A DNA stretch of 24,055 bases from Paramacrobiotus metropolitanus (lineage: Eukaryota > Tardigrada > Eutardigrada > Parachela > Macrobiotidae): the NCBI RefSeq assembly GCF_019649055.1, contig NW_026570640.1:1-24055 (forward strand). The letters are read 5' to 3'. Of the stretch, positions 1 to 9,360 are shown piece after piece; the stretch's first letter is position 1, and each line of letters starts with the position of its first letter. Below the pieces are notes generated by a model. It searched no databases, was not told the origin of the DNA, and saw only the letters and a list, made by a program, of their open reading frames with translations. Made by a program: the position numbers and the translations under genes.

Positions 1-54
1 ATATGGCACAGATTGTTTAGGCGGAAAAACGGCAACGTTAATCTGAGCACGTAC

Positions 55-705
55 CTAACGGAACTCTACGGAACCTAATGGAACTCCACGGAACTTGACG
101 GAACCTTACGGAACCTGACGTAACCTAATGGAACTCTACGGAACCGTTCGGAACCTTACGGAACCTGACGTAACCTTATGGAACCTACCGGAACGGCGGA
201 ACCTAATGGAACTCAATGGAACTGTACCGAACCTAACGGAACTGGATGGAACTCAATGGAACTGTACGGAACATGACGGAACCTAGTGGAACTTAATGGA
301 ACTGTACGGAACCTAGTGGAACTTAATGGAACTCTACGGAACCTAACGGAACCTAATGGAACTCTATGGAACTTAATGGAACTGTACGGAACCTAGTGGA
401 ACCCGACGGAACCTAACGGAACCTAATGGAACCTAACGGAACTGGATGGAACTCAATGGAACTGTACGGAACATGCCGGAACCTAACGGAACCTAATGGA
501 ACTCTACGGAACCGTTCGGAACCTTACGGAACCTGACGTAACCTTATGGAACCTACCGGAACGGCGGAACCTAATGGAACTCAATGGAACTGTACCGAAC
601 CTAACGGAACTGGATGGAACTCAATGGAACTGAACGGAACCTGACGGAACCTAAAGTAACCTAATGGAACCCGACGGAACCTAATGGAACTCTACGGAAT
701 TTGCA
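55..705. repeat. 10-bp minisatellite built on GGAAC
   Basis: About 650 bp of tandem 10-mers. Each unit has an almost invariant GGAAC half followed by a variable five-base half such as CTAAC, CTAAT, TCTAC, TCAAT, TGTAC or CTGAC. The register slips at the 'ggaacggcggaacc' junctions near 190 and 560. A block of about 140 bp (roughly 121-264) recurs nearly unchanged at about 489-632, an offset of 368 bp, so there is a higher-order repeat on top of the 10-bp unit. No reading frame is implied. Confidence 0.95.
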
Positions 706-788
706 GTGATCTAGACCTAACAGATAGTGCACGATTTATTCTAAAGAAAAAAACGGGCATGTGTTTTCGTTACAGTAAACATACGTGT

Positions 789-998
789 CGGCAAAGTAAA
801 ACCAATGTAAAGTAACGTAAATCAATGTAAATTTGCTGGTAACTTGCGTATGTCACCGTTAAGCTTATGTTCGGCAAAGTGTAATCAACGTAAACCAACG
901 TAAATTCGCTGCTAACCTGTGTAAAACACCGATTAGTTTATGTCCAACAAAGTGGAACCAACGTCAACCAACGTAAATTTGTTGTTAACCTCTGCAAG
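789..998. repeat. Degenerate tandem repeat, unit about 73-83 bp
   Basis: Three diverged tandem copies begin at about 789, 872 and 945. Each opens with CGGCAAAGT or CAACAAAGT, continues with an AACCAACGTAAA-like stretch, then 'aaatttgctggtaac' or a close variant, and in copies 1 and 2 ends in 'accgttaagcttatgt' or 'accgattagtttatgt'. Copy 3 stops early. The unit is unrelated to the adjacent 10-bp minisatellite. Confidence 0.8.
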
Positions 999-1260
999 TT
1001 ACTAATGCGTAGTTTAAAATAACGGAACACAAATCTAAAAAACATCAGGAGTGATACTCATTGGTCGCCGACCGCACTTGGACTTCTTGCGCGAAGATTC
1101 ATCTTGATTACCTAAATAATTCCAGTATTATTTTTAAGACTGCAAGCGGAAGCTTTTAGGTCAAATAGATTTAATGACAGTAGGCTTTTCGAAAATTCTT
1201 TATAGGTAACAGAACTATTTACTTAAGGAACCGAATACTGTTTAAGTTTATTGTTCAAGT

Positions 1261-1641
1261 TTAGTTATTGTTACCATGGTGGGTAGATTGGTGAAACTTG
1301 AGCCAATGTGGAGAGCAGTATGCAGCTTTGCATAAATCGCACACATATTTCTTTTTATGTTTTCCGCGGATGTGGAGATTGAGTGCAGTAGCACTGTTGT
1401 AAGATCTTGTACACTTCGCATACTGGCACACAAAAGCTTTTCCGGAATTCAGTAATGCCCGTTCTGCGAGAAATTGACCGTTTACCAACGGCGCATTTAA
1501 CGATATGCTAGTTGTTGGTGGGGCAAGGCAGTTGGCATCATCGTCAAAGATTAAATTTGCCGGGAATACAGAAGGTGGCAGACAGCTGATGTCCAAAACG
1601 TCAATTTCACCCAGAGCATTTGGGAAATTTTTGAAAATGAA
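1261..1641 (-). CDS. Tandem C2H2 zinc fingers, likely 3' end of the JmjC gene
   Basis: This open frame on the minus strand encodes two classical C2H2 fingers at its C terminus. The first reads C-x4-C-x12-H-x4-H (starting FVCQYAKC). The second reads C-x2-C-x12-H-x3-H (starting YVCDLC). They are joined by a short basic linker, GKHKKK, and are likely to bind DNA. There is no in-frame ATG at the start, so it must be a downstream exon or frame of something. The frame lies directly after the JmjC exons on the same strand. JmjC followed by C-terminal C2H2 fingers is the architecture of fungal Rph1/Gis1 and plant REF6/ELF6. The join needs a one-base shift at 1610-1641, because the preceding exon frame ends at TGA 1607-1609. 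It could instead be a separate gene whose 5' exon I failed to find. Confidence 0.7.
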   Translation of the reverse strand, partial: FIFKNFPNALGEIDVLDISCLPPSVFPANLIFDDDANCLAPPTTSISLNAPLVNGQFLAERALLNSGKAFVCQYAKCTRSYNSATALNLHIRGKHKKKYVCDLCKAAYCSPHWLKFHQSTHHGNNN

Positions 1642-4600
1642 TTAGTCGCTCCCAAAAAATTTCCATATTTTTTTTATATCGCACAGGAAAACGGCGTCGA
1701 TTGACTTCCTGTATAGCAGCTGCAGTGCGGGCGAGTAACCGTTCTCTAAGCAGCAGCGTCCACTTATGCAGTATTTCCAAATTAGAGTTGTTGCGCAACT
1801 TGATGCACTGTGATTAATTAAAGACATAATAAATCGGAGGCACTCAAGGTAAATTGCTATAGACTAACTTTTTGACGAAATAGTACAACGGTGTCAATGA
1901 CTGGAATCCAACGTTCATCGATAAAGTTTCGTGCTTGGCTAACATTTCCACCGATATTAATTACGGAATGAAGGACGCCGGGCCCGAGATATATAACGGT
2001 GCCCGGCTCCTGCACATAACAAATAGGAGTCAGGCCAAAAACTTCCCATAGCGAAGGTGTGGTGGCAATCTTTTAAAAAAGAATTCATGTCCGCAAGCTT
2101 TATCTAAAATGTACCCAAATCAAGCGTTAAGTAATGTTAACATGTGCTGTATAAAAAAAACCATTGTTCGTATTTCCTGTAGTAATAATCGTTTTTTTTC
2201 TGGAAGTATGTCTATGTTGTCTACGTACCATTATCTACTTACGTCCATTTTTAACCAATTGCTGGCGATAAATAACTGAAAATTAAATGGTCGCACTGCA
2301 TAAATTCCAGTAAAACCACGCTCGTTCACTATTCATTTCAACAAAAAATAACGTTTGATAAACAGGATTTATGCAGCAAAGGAACAGCAATCCTGGAATA
2401 CGAAAATTACTAGACATCTCATGCAGGTTTTTGGATTCTCCTCTCATTTTCTTATTATTTCAACTTGTGCCGATCAAGTTTTAATTTGTGAGTTGCGGCA
2501 GATTTCTTCCAGTACTGCGGGTAATTTCTAAGTGGTAACCTTTTGGCTTATACAACCCAAATTTGTGAGGTCCAGTGGTCATTGAAAAGCCGGCTACCAT
2601 GGCTGCAATAGAGTTATCGCGTGTTGTTACTATTAATAAAACAGCATGAAATTTTACTAAATAATGTAAAGCTCAAATTATTCGTATTAAGTACTAGAGC
2701 GGTCGACGCGGTAAGTGCTTTTCAAATCCAGTAGTAACCAAACATGGGCAGTTGTAACTTAACTATATAACTTAACGCGAGTTATTTGCGAGTTATCGAG
2801 TTTTAACGTAACTGTGTAGCGTAACTCGCTACCCAGAAAACTTAACTCTAACGTAACTCACCCAAAATTTGTACATATTGTCTATGATAGCGTAACTCGC
2901 GGTATAACTCAACACTCGGTTCTACTTGCATAAATAACGTAACTCGTAGCGTAACTCACACGCTACTTGTAACTCGTAACTCTAACGATGGTTGCATTTT
3001 ACATAACTGCCCAGGTCTGGTAGTAACTATAGTGTATCACATGGCAGTTTCTGTGATTCCTTTGCGAAACACTCAGAGTTTGCGTTTTAGGTAATGTTAA
3101 TGTGGTCTGATGCGCCGTTTCACCTACCAGAAGAGTAAGCATGGAGTGTGCAGCCAAACAGTCCGCCATACATTTTTACAACTTTAGCAATCTGGGCAAC
3201 TGGAAATATAATCCAAACTTTGATCCCCGGACCTACGAAAACAATCAGTAAGGTAATTACGACGTAAGGTAACAATAAGTACTAAAATCTGTTACAAAGG
3301 AGACTGAAAAGGTTAAAAAAATTAGTATTTGTCAGGGCCTAAGTCACAGGTTGACTCAATGTAGCCTACAGTACTGATACTTTAGGCCAGAAAACAGGTG
3401 TATTGCACTGAATATTAATGAAGACTGTTTTTCTTTGTTGTGCTCTTGGCGAGTTCTTCGAACATTGCGAATAGGGAAAAACGAGCCTTTAATATGCATA
3501 AAAATTAATGTCTGTACTGCAGGACAAATTACTGTAACTGCGCGTTAAACTCATGACAATTTCTAGTGATGTGAGTTATGTACAATTTTGACCTTTTCGT
3601 TGTTCGTTCATATATATACAGCATGCGATTTAGGCTTATAGAAGAATTTTGATACTACTTGTTATAATTTCTTGCGCGTATAATTTGTTCATACCGCACC
3701 ATCGCCATTGTATGTGTACCTTTCGTAACGTATTTACATTTGTACTGTGCCGAGCACACAAAATAGCGATCAGACGTTAGTTTGTATTATCTTATTTATT
3801 AGTTTTTCTGTTTTCTCAATCACAAAACTGTACACACAGAGTAAGTAGTAGACTAGTAGTATTGGTTATTTTTATGTTCTCGTTTTGGGATAAGTATTAC
3901 TGTCTTAATAATATTATTAATACGAGGAATGTGCATCGTTGGGTTCTAATTCCGTGAGTGCATTGTTACCTCATAAATCTGGTGCCAATATTCGCAAGTG
4001 TTCGCCAGATTCGCCAAGTTCAGCGCTAACATTATTACGGCATTTGTACATACTACGTACATATCTTATAGATAACAATAAATATCTTATACAGCAATTT
4101 TGTAGATAACAATAAATATCAAAATAATAAATGTGCTAAACTATTATTTACTAACCAAAGTTGATGCTTATGCTGTTGAAGAGACAATCTTCTACGTGGT
4201 CTGCGGCAGCCGTTCCAGATTCACCGATCAATAACCATGGTCGAGACAGGCCGGGCCCCGATATATAATTACCAAAAATTTGTTCCATTTTGGTATTGCA
4301 CCAATTAATATTTATGAGGCCTGGTATCAGTTCAGTGTCATCGAAAACGGATGACGATAAGGATAAATCAAGAGACTGTGCATATATTACTTCTTTCCCC
4401 ATGATTGCCTCCAGGAGGCTAAGTACTTCCACCTCTGGAGTTAAGCGCAAGGCATTAATTTGATCTTTTTCATGAGAGCTGCAATACAATGATAAAAAAA
4501 TTAAATACTGTTGCGTCAATAGATGCTGTCAGCATAATATTCCAACCGTAGTACACGTTTTTTATAGTAAAATGTACGATGTAATGAATATGCTTATGCA

Positions 4601-4987
4601 GTTAAGAAAAGCGGCAGCTTACCGTAACAAATTACTCTATGTTCTGTATTATTTATTTCTTGATAATTAATACACGAAAGTTTGCCGAAAAAAAAGTATA
4701 AAATGCGGCGCAAAATCATGATTATTCACAAATTAATCAACTCACGTAAGCGTTAAAAATTGTGTGGCCAAGCGGTGAACGGAGAGATTTGCCGCCATTT
4801 TCGTCGGACCTTCAGCGACATTTGTCCATAGGCTGTCAGATGCATTACGAACCCTCATTTGTGATTCCTGATACTGCTTCGGGTAGGTGATATTCCCGAT
4901 AACGCCATCCGGCTTCATTGCGCGCGCCAATCCAGATTCAATAAAATATCCGTCATAATAGCTCGGATCGCCCTCGCTGAAGTCAAT
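1261..4987 (-). CDS. JmjC-domain oxygenase (KDM4/KDM5-like), probably fused to C2H2 zinc fingers
   Basis: Minus-strand exons: 4746-4987, 4156-4478, 3124-3232, 2353-2392, 1869-2069, 1607-1807. All have GT-AG borders and phases that join cleanly. The JmjC core is complete. The first iron-ligand motif HVE is at 4190-4198, just before SISINFG. The 2-oxoglutarate lysine sits in IKVWIIFP (3219-3221). PLLHKS lies in the 40-nt exon. The second iron-ligand histidine is in GVLHSVIN (codon 1978-1980), followed by ARNF and W-I-P. The order and spacing match KDM4/KDM5-type JmjC domains, known as Fe(II)/2-oxoglutarate histone lysine demethylases; demethylation here is inferred. The 40-nt exon has a weak GTTATT donor. 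If the donor at 1868 is unused, the protein stops at TAG 1857-1859. The last exon runs into the zinc-finger frame only across a frame break at 1610-1641. The first exon and start codon are not identified; candidates lie at 5180-5889. Confidence 0.85.
2731..3027. mobile_element. hAT-like MITE with 8-bp target duplication
   Basis: An 8-bp direct repeat GTAGTAAC stands at 2731-2738 and again at 3020-3027. Between them is a 281-bp element (2739-3019) with imperfect terminal inverted repeats. The left end reads CAAACATGGGCAGTTGT; the right end read inward is CAGACCTGGGCAGTTAT, 14 of 17 identical. An 8-bp duplication and CA-starting inverted repeats are typical of the hAT superfamily. The interior has no coding capacity and is packed with AACTCG/CGAGTTA motifs in both orientations, resembling subterminal transposase-binding repeats. 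It lies in the JmjC intron between the exons ending at 3124 and starting at 2392, so it does not interrupt the protein. Confidence 0.88.
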
Positions 4988-5735
4988 CTAAAATAGCTTT
5001 AAAGTTTAAAATCGTATTCCAACAGTTATTCTGGTTAACCGTGTACAATTTAATGCACCCTTGAGGCGGGGAGTGATTTAACAGTTGGATAGGGCTGTAG
5101 TATAGACGTAAACAAAATCTATAATAAATAAATCTGCCATGCTTGTTGTCCTCACAGTCACTCGAAATCTGAACACCATTCAGTCTAAACTGCCGTTTTC
5201 GGTGAACTATGAGGCCGCCTTATGACCTTCTGTTTGGGAAGCAGAACCATAGCACAAATTACGCCCGGGACAAGGATTTCCGATAGTAGTTCTTAGATAT
5301 CATACAAACAAGAACACTGACGCCTCCTCCTCGAGCACAGGGAGGAAACGCACGAAGGAAAACTTCTTTTATCAATAATAATACTGTAATAACGGCAGCT
5401 GATCTAATGCCTATGATTCGCCGGCTGGAAATGCCTACGGGTTTCCGACTGCGGTGTGACTGACTTGATGCAAATTGGCTGATGCGACAATTATAGTGCA
5501 CTATTAACAATTCCAGAGCTGAAATTATGTCGAAAGATATTGATTATATTCGTAAATAGTAGCGCGGAAAAACTCTCGCGCGTAGCCAAAACTCATAGCT
5601 CGAAATACTCTTGCGCTTAGCCAAAACTCATAGCGCGGGAGTATTCTCACGCGTAGACATGACGTTAAATTATATAATAATGCACATTCAAAACCAAAGA
5701 AATATAGTAACGTCCATAATACAGATTTTACATAC
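4988..5735. other. Region upstream of JmjC exons, unresolved
   Basis: On the minus strand a frame open over about 5180-5290 ends in the peptide SSPKTA before a possible weak donor (GTTTAG), in phase with the exon at 4987. A second open stretch at about 5350-5510 is rich in Ser and Arg. Either may be a 5' exon of the JmjC gene, but splice phases do not give one continuous model. Between 5561 and 5657 are tandem repeats, listed separately. Confidence 0.35.
5561..5657. repeat. Short tandem repeat, unit about 36-38 bp
   Basis: About two and a half copies of a unit carrying 'tagccaaaactcatag' next to a CG-rich part (CGCGGAAAAACTCTCGCGCG or variants with CTCTTGCGC and TCTCACGCG). Copies start near 5561, 5599 and 5634. 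The open frame across them on the minus strand is a product of the repeat and not evidence of a gene. Confidence 0.75.
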
Positions 5736-5889
5736 TGAGCAGATTCTTTGACCACTTGCCTTGTAGCATCCGACGGTGCTCAAAAACTCCGTACAGGGTG
5801 CAGTGTTAGCAAGAGATCCAAAACAGTTGCGGTGACGCTGTTTAAATTCCTCCCGAGAAATATTGACAACTGGACCTTTTTGTAGAAAC
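5736..5889 (-). CDS. Possible JmjN-like exon upstream of the JmjC gene
   Basis: An exon-like frame on the minus strand lies between an acceptor (tacacag) and a strong donor (GTATGT). It encodes about 51 residues containing GPVVNISREEFK and FLSTVGCYK. A proline, then an EEF motif, then a G-C/I-x-K motif about 25 residues later is the layout of JmjN domains, which precede JmjC in KDM4- and KDM5-type demethylases. That and its position support a 5' exon of the JmjC gene. Against it, I could not find a following exon in the matching phase, and the similarity is weak. It may also be an independent small gene. Confidence 0.35.
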
Positions 5890-6304
5890 CTGTGTATCAA
5901 ACTATCATTTTTCGATTCAAAATGGAATATTGTACCCTTACCTTTTTACTGACATTGTGGTATCATAAATAGAAAAACTCGAGAAACGATGTTTTCTAGA
6001 AACAAATATTTATTGCACTCGTAGCTACATGGGCCAAACGATTTGATGAACAAGTGTCAGCAGTAGTAAAATGGCCTAGTAGTAATTCACAGTGCGTGTG
6101 TGTAAAGTTGTGGATACTGTTACAATACCCAAATTGTCAGTGAAACACAAATGATGTGCATGCGCTTGTACACATTTTATGTCGGTGACCACTTGGCTCC
6201 TCCACAGCACACGCTTTCAGTATGTAGCAAGTCCGGCTATTTTTAGCGCAGGGTAAGCTTGTATTCCATCACTTTTATTTCGCTTTCCTGGACGCTGTTG
6301 TTCC

Positions 6305-6410
6305 GCATTTCTCATTCTTATTTCTCATTCTCATTGCTGATTCTGAATGAGAAGTCAGAATGAGAAGTAAGAATGAGAAACCGAATGAAAGTTAGGATTG
6401 AGAATTACCA
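6305..6410. repeat. Palindromic AATGAGAA array, copy 1
   Basis: A run of TCTCATTCT-type motifs (about 6310-6340) is followed by their reverse complement, AGAATGAGAAGT-type motifs (about 6345-6405), so the single strand could fold into a long imperfect hairpin. The left arm holds three to four copies of TCTCATT and the right arm four or more of AATGAGAA, with drift outward. No coding potential. Confidence 0.8.
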
Positions 6411-7106
6411 ACGCGCTGCTGCATTGCTGAAGTAAAATTTGCTATGCGACTATAGCGCTCCCAAATCTTGTTGAAAAATGCTGCATCGAGTTAACGCGCA
6501 TAGACATTCATTATGCAACATGCTGCAACCGGCGTTATAATTTAAGTTGTACGTTACAGCATCAAATATAAATATTTGACTATCTATGCTGCCATTTATT
6601 ACTTGTATTAAAAATTGGAAAACCTACACCGCGGTAAAACCAGTAATATTACAGCAACCATCGCAAAAAGCTTCTGCTGTGTTACTGATATTTATTTACA
6701 GGGCATGAACACTTTTCACAACGTAATTGTATTTGTTAATAATAATTAAAACTGCTTGAACTAAAAACTCAGGTAATCAAGAACTTAATAATTTTGCAGT
6801 ATAAGTAAAAATTTTAATGGGCACCATGGGTTATCTTGCAATAAGTCAACCAAAAGACGATGGGCACGGCATAAAGAAATGAGCAGTAATATACGAAATA
6901 ATTTTGCGGAAGCGACAATTTTCTTAACTGGAACCGACCGGTTTAGCGAGTAAAGGCGGAAAAAGGACCTACGTGATTCTTATTCGCCAAGTGAAGCCGC
7001 TATTGTGAGATGTAACCAGTTGGTGCACTGTCGCAGACTCGCACGTCACAGCTCAAAGAATTTCTCGTAGATACCTATGCTATGTGTGGTGATCGGTTCC
7101 CTCCCA

Positions 7107-7285
7107 TTTCTGATTCTCATTTCTCATTTGTGAATTCTCATTCAGAATGAGAAATCAGAATGAGAAATGAGAAGTTAGAATGAGATATGTGTGAATTCTG
7201 ATACTGATTTCTCATTCAAAATGAGAATTTAAATTCAGATATTAGATTTTCACTCTTATCCCTTATTTAAATTTCTCATTTTCGT
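7107..7285. repeat. Palindromic AATGAGAA array, copy 2
   Basis: The same family as the array about 700 bp to the left. TCTCATTTCTCATTTG leads into a centre of 'gaattctcattcagaatgag', followed by AATGAGAAATCAGAATGAG-type repeats and then another TTTCTCATTC/AATGAGAA pair. It is longer and contains two nested inverted repeats. The shared motif and palindromic layout suggest either MITE ends or local expansion by fold-back. Confidence 0.8.
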
Positions 7286-7846
7286 AAGTTAAACATGAAT
7301 TTAATTTCCAAAAAAACCCGGCACTTTCAAAATACTTCGTAGAGCACAACTTATTTGGGATTAATAAAAAAAATAATAAAACGTAAGTAATGAGAAAATA
7401 TATCTTTTAAAGGTTTTGCTGACTGGGCCTAGTCTTTTTCCTACAGTACTCTTATACTACCCGGCACCCTAAATGTGTTGTCTACCGTGCACTTCGGCCG
7501 TTTCTTTATGGCCAAAGTTTTTTCCTTCGTCCAGTTTGACCGCAATACATTCTGGCCAATCTTCAATTGGGCCTGCGGAAATTTACGTCGTTTTTGACAG
7601 TGTTTTTAACTTTAATGTAAACCGCGCTAACAATCAGATAATATAGAACCGTATTAATGTTCAAATAAAGATATTTAAAATCTACACGAAGCTAAAATTA
7701 TTCAGAAATAGCCGCCGGCGGCTTGATGTATATACAGTGTGATTTACTAGATGCTGATATGTGAATATTTGCGACTACCAGATGGGCTGCAGTCACGCAT
7801 TGATCGGGTCATCGTGTATTATGCGGCGAGTGCGGATGTGAAAGGG

Positions 7847-8170
7847 CTAGTGCGGGATAGTTTTCTCGCTCACATGGTGCAAAAGCTCGATAAAGTTTTC
7901 CGCGTTTTGTCAGCACTGAGGGTTGAATGAATGATCCGTAGAGCAACATCCGCCGGTAATTTCATGTCCATCACTTGGAATTTCGAAGGGCGTAGCAGTT
8001 AATATCTTGCTATTAATTTCGTAAGCATGAATTGTCATCTTTCCATTGTCTTTATCACTAATAGTGTCAAAGTATTTAGTAAATTCGAAATATACTGTTG
8101 TATTCGAAATTGAAATAGATTGTTTTCTGTATCCCAGTTCTTCTGGGAATGAAATACTCGAGCTCGTCAT
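7847..8170 (-). CDS. Unrecognised 86-codon ORF with in-frame TGA and 20-codon extension
   Basis: It starts at a true ATG (8168-8170) and runs 86 codons to a TGA at 7910-7912. The product is mixed polar and hydrophobic, with the stretches TTVYFEFTKYFDT and MTIHAYEINS, a Cys pair in ITGGCC, and a final PQC. No family is recognised. After the TGA the same frame stays open for 20 more codons (beginning QNAENFIELLHHV) to a TAG at 7847-7849, and that segment also reads like protein. The TGA could be a nonsense mutation, a recoded or read-through stop, or lie within an intron starting at GTGCTG (7916-7911). The ORF may be only one exon of a longer gene. Confidence 0.45.
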
Positions 8171-9360
8171 ATCGGTTTCTCATTAGTAAATGCGCTTTCG
8201 TCTGAGGATAGGCCCACAAAGACATTTACGCAGTCATTTCTAGGATTTGAACGGGATCCGTTTCTAGCGATTTTACAAAAGTGAGTTATCGCCTGATAAG
8301 GATGTGCTTAAGATCTAGCGGTTCCGACTATTCTGTTAACAAGGTATTTTGTTTCACTCCACTGACTGAAAGTAATTCCACTTTTTCATAGTCCAAAGAA
8401 ATATAGTCAACTTCACTTGACTGCCGCCGGAAATGTCCATCCTTTAACTACAACCAAACTTTTTATAAATGGAGTCCTATGATGTCTGTTCTGGACATTA
8501 TCGTTGACGATTTAAGGGTGCACGTTAGGTGAAACTAAAGAATTGGCAGTTACTGTCAAAACACTTACATATATCACTTTATTGCGTTTCATGCGGGAAA
8601 CAAGTGGTCTGTTTCCGATCATCTGCCGTTTGAGTGAGCCACAGAGTGAAGAATTCGAATGGGCGAGTGTTAGTCTACTGCATGGCGGGTATTTTCCTGT
8701 CTCCGATGTCAGCTATTCCATTTGTCATTTACTCGCAGAAGATAACCAAGCACACAAGAAAACCTAATAAAATTTATGTTGCATTAGAAACCAAGAAATT
8801 AATAAAAAAAATAAGAACGAGAAGAAACAAATAAAATTATTGAAAAAAGAAATCAAAACATAAAGTCTAGAAAAATTCTAAAACTTGAGAAACATAAAAT
8901 TATAACAAAACATGAATAAGAACAAAAATTTTGAAAAAATTCAAGAAAGTAAAAAAGAAGATAGAAAATCCTAAAGCAATGCAACCAAAAATGGCCGAAA
9001 TGAGCATTGACCAAAACGGTTGGCCGATTTGAGCCTTGGCAGAACAGCGATGCACACCACTTCTCACCATTAAGTCTATCAATGTGTCAAACGCAAATTT
9101 TAGCAAAATTGCGTTCGATATATTATGAGTAATTACATGCAACATGTTATGCATGATTACGCATGATGATAGTGTTTTACCGATAATTTCTAAGTTAGCA
9201 AGACGTCAAGCTACGGAAGTAAAATAATGTAAGTAGTGGTAATACTGGAAGTTCGCGCGCGATGTTTATAGCACATTCAAAAGAAGAAATCAAAATAAAA
9301 TGTAAGTAAGCAGCTGAGTTGTTGATAAATACCCCATGAAACCTTTCTAGTAGTAACATA
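8171..9360. other. No supported gene; low-complexity A-rich tract
   Basis: Short open frames exist on both strands, but none has a family motif or credible splice partners. From about 8790 to 8960 the plus strand is strongly A-rich. The hydrophobic minus-strand frame at 8900-9154 lies partly in that tract and is probably compositional. Confidence 0.5.

Larger units (their letters stand above)
5900..7846. other. Non-coding, repeat-bearing stretch
   Basis: No exon on either strand can be supported here. The region is AT-rich and carries the two AATGAGAA palindrome arrays listed separately. It is probably intergenic. Confidence 0.6.

Noticed and set aside
55-705. CRISPR-like or telomeric array
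   Set aside because: The unit is only 10 bp with no spacers, and it is not a known telomere repeat.
1610-1636. A 25-nt intron joining the JmjC exon to the zinc fingers
   Set aside because: GT and AG are present and the phase fits, but no other intron in the window is under 50 nt, so a spliceosomal intron of this size is not credible.
3139-3246. Plus-strand ATG frame of 36 codons with a donor-like end
   Set aside because: It is the antisense of the JmjC exon 3124-3232, whose minus-strand frame carries the IKVW motif and fits flanking phases.
8543-8834. Plus-strand frames of 66-74 codons
   Set aside because: The longer frame starts at TTG, not ATG, and both run into A-rich sequence with no family motif.
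8900-9154. 84-codon hydrophobic minus-strand frame
   Set aside because: Half of it comes from the A-rich tract, which gives Phe and Leu runs on the other strand, and there is no supporting context.
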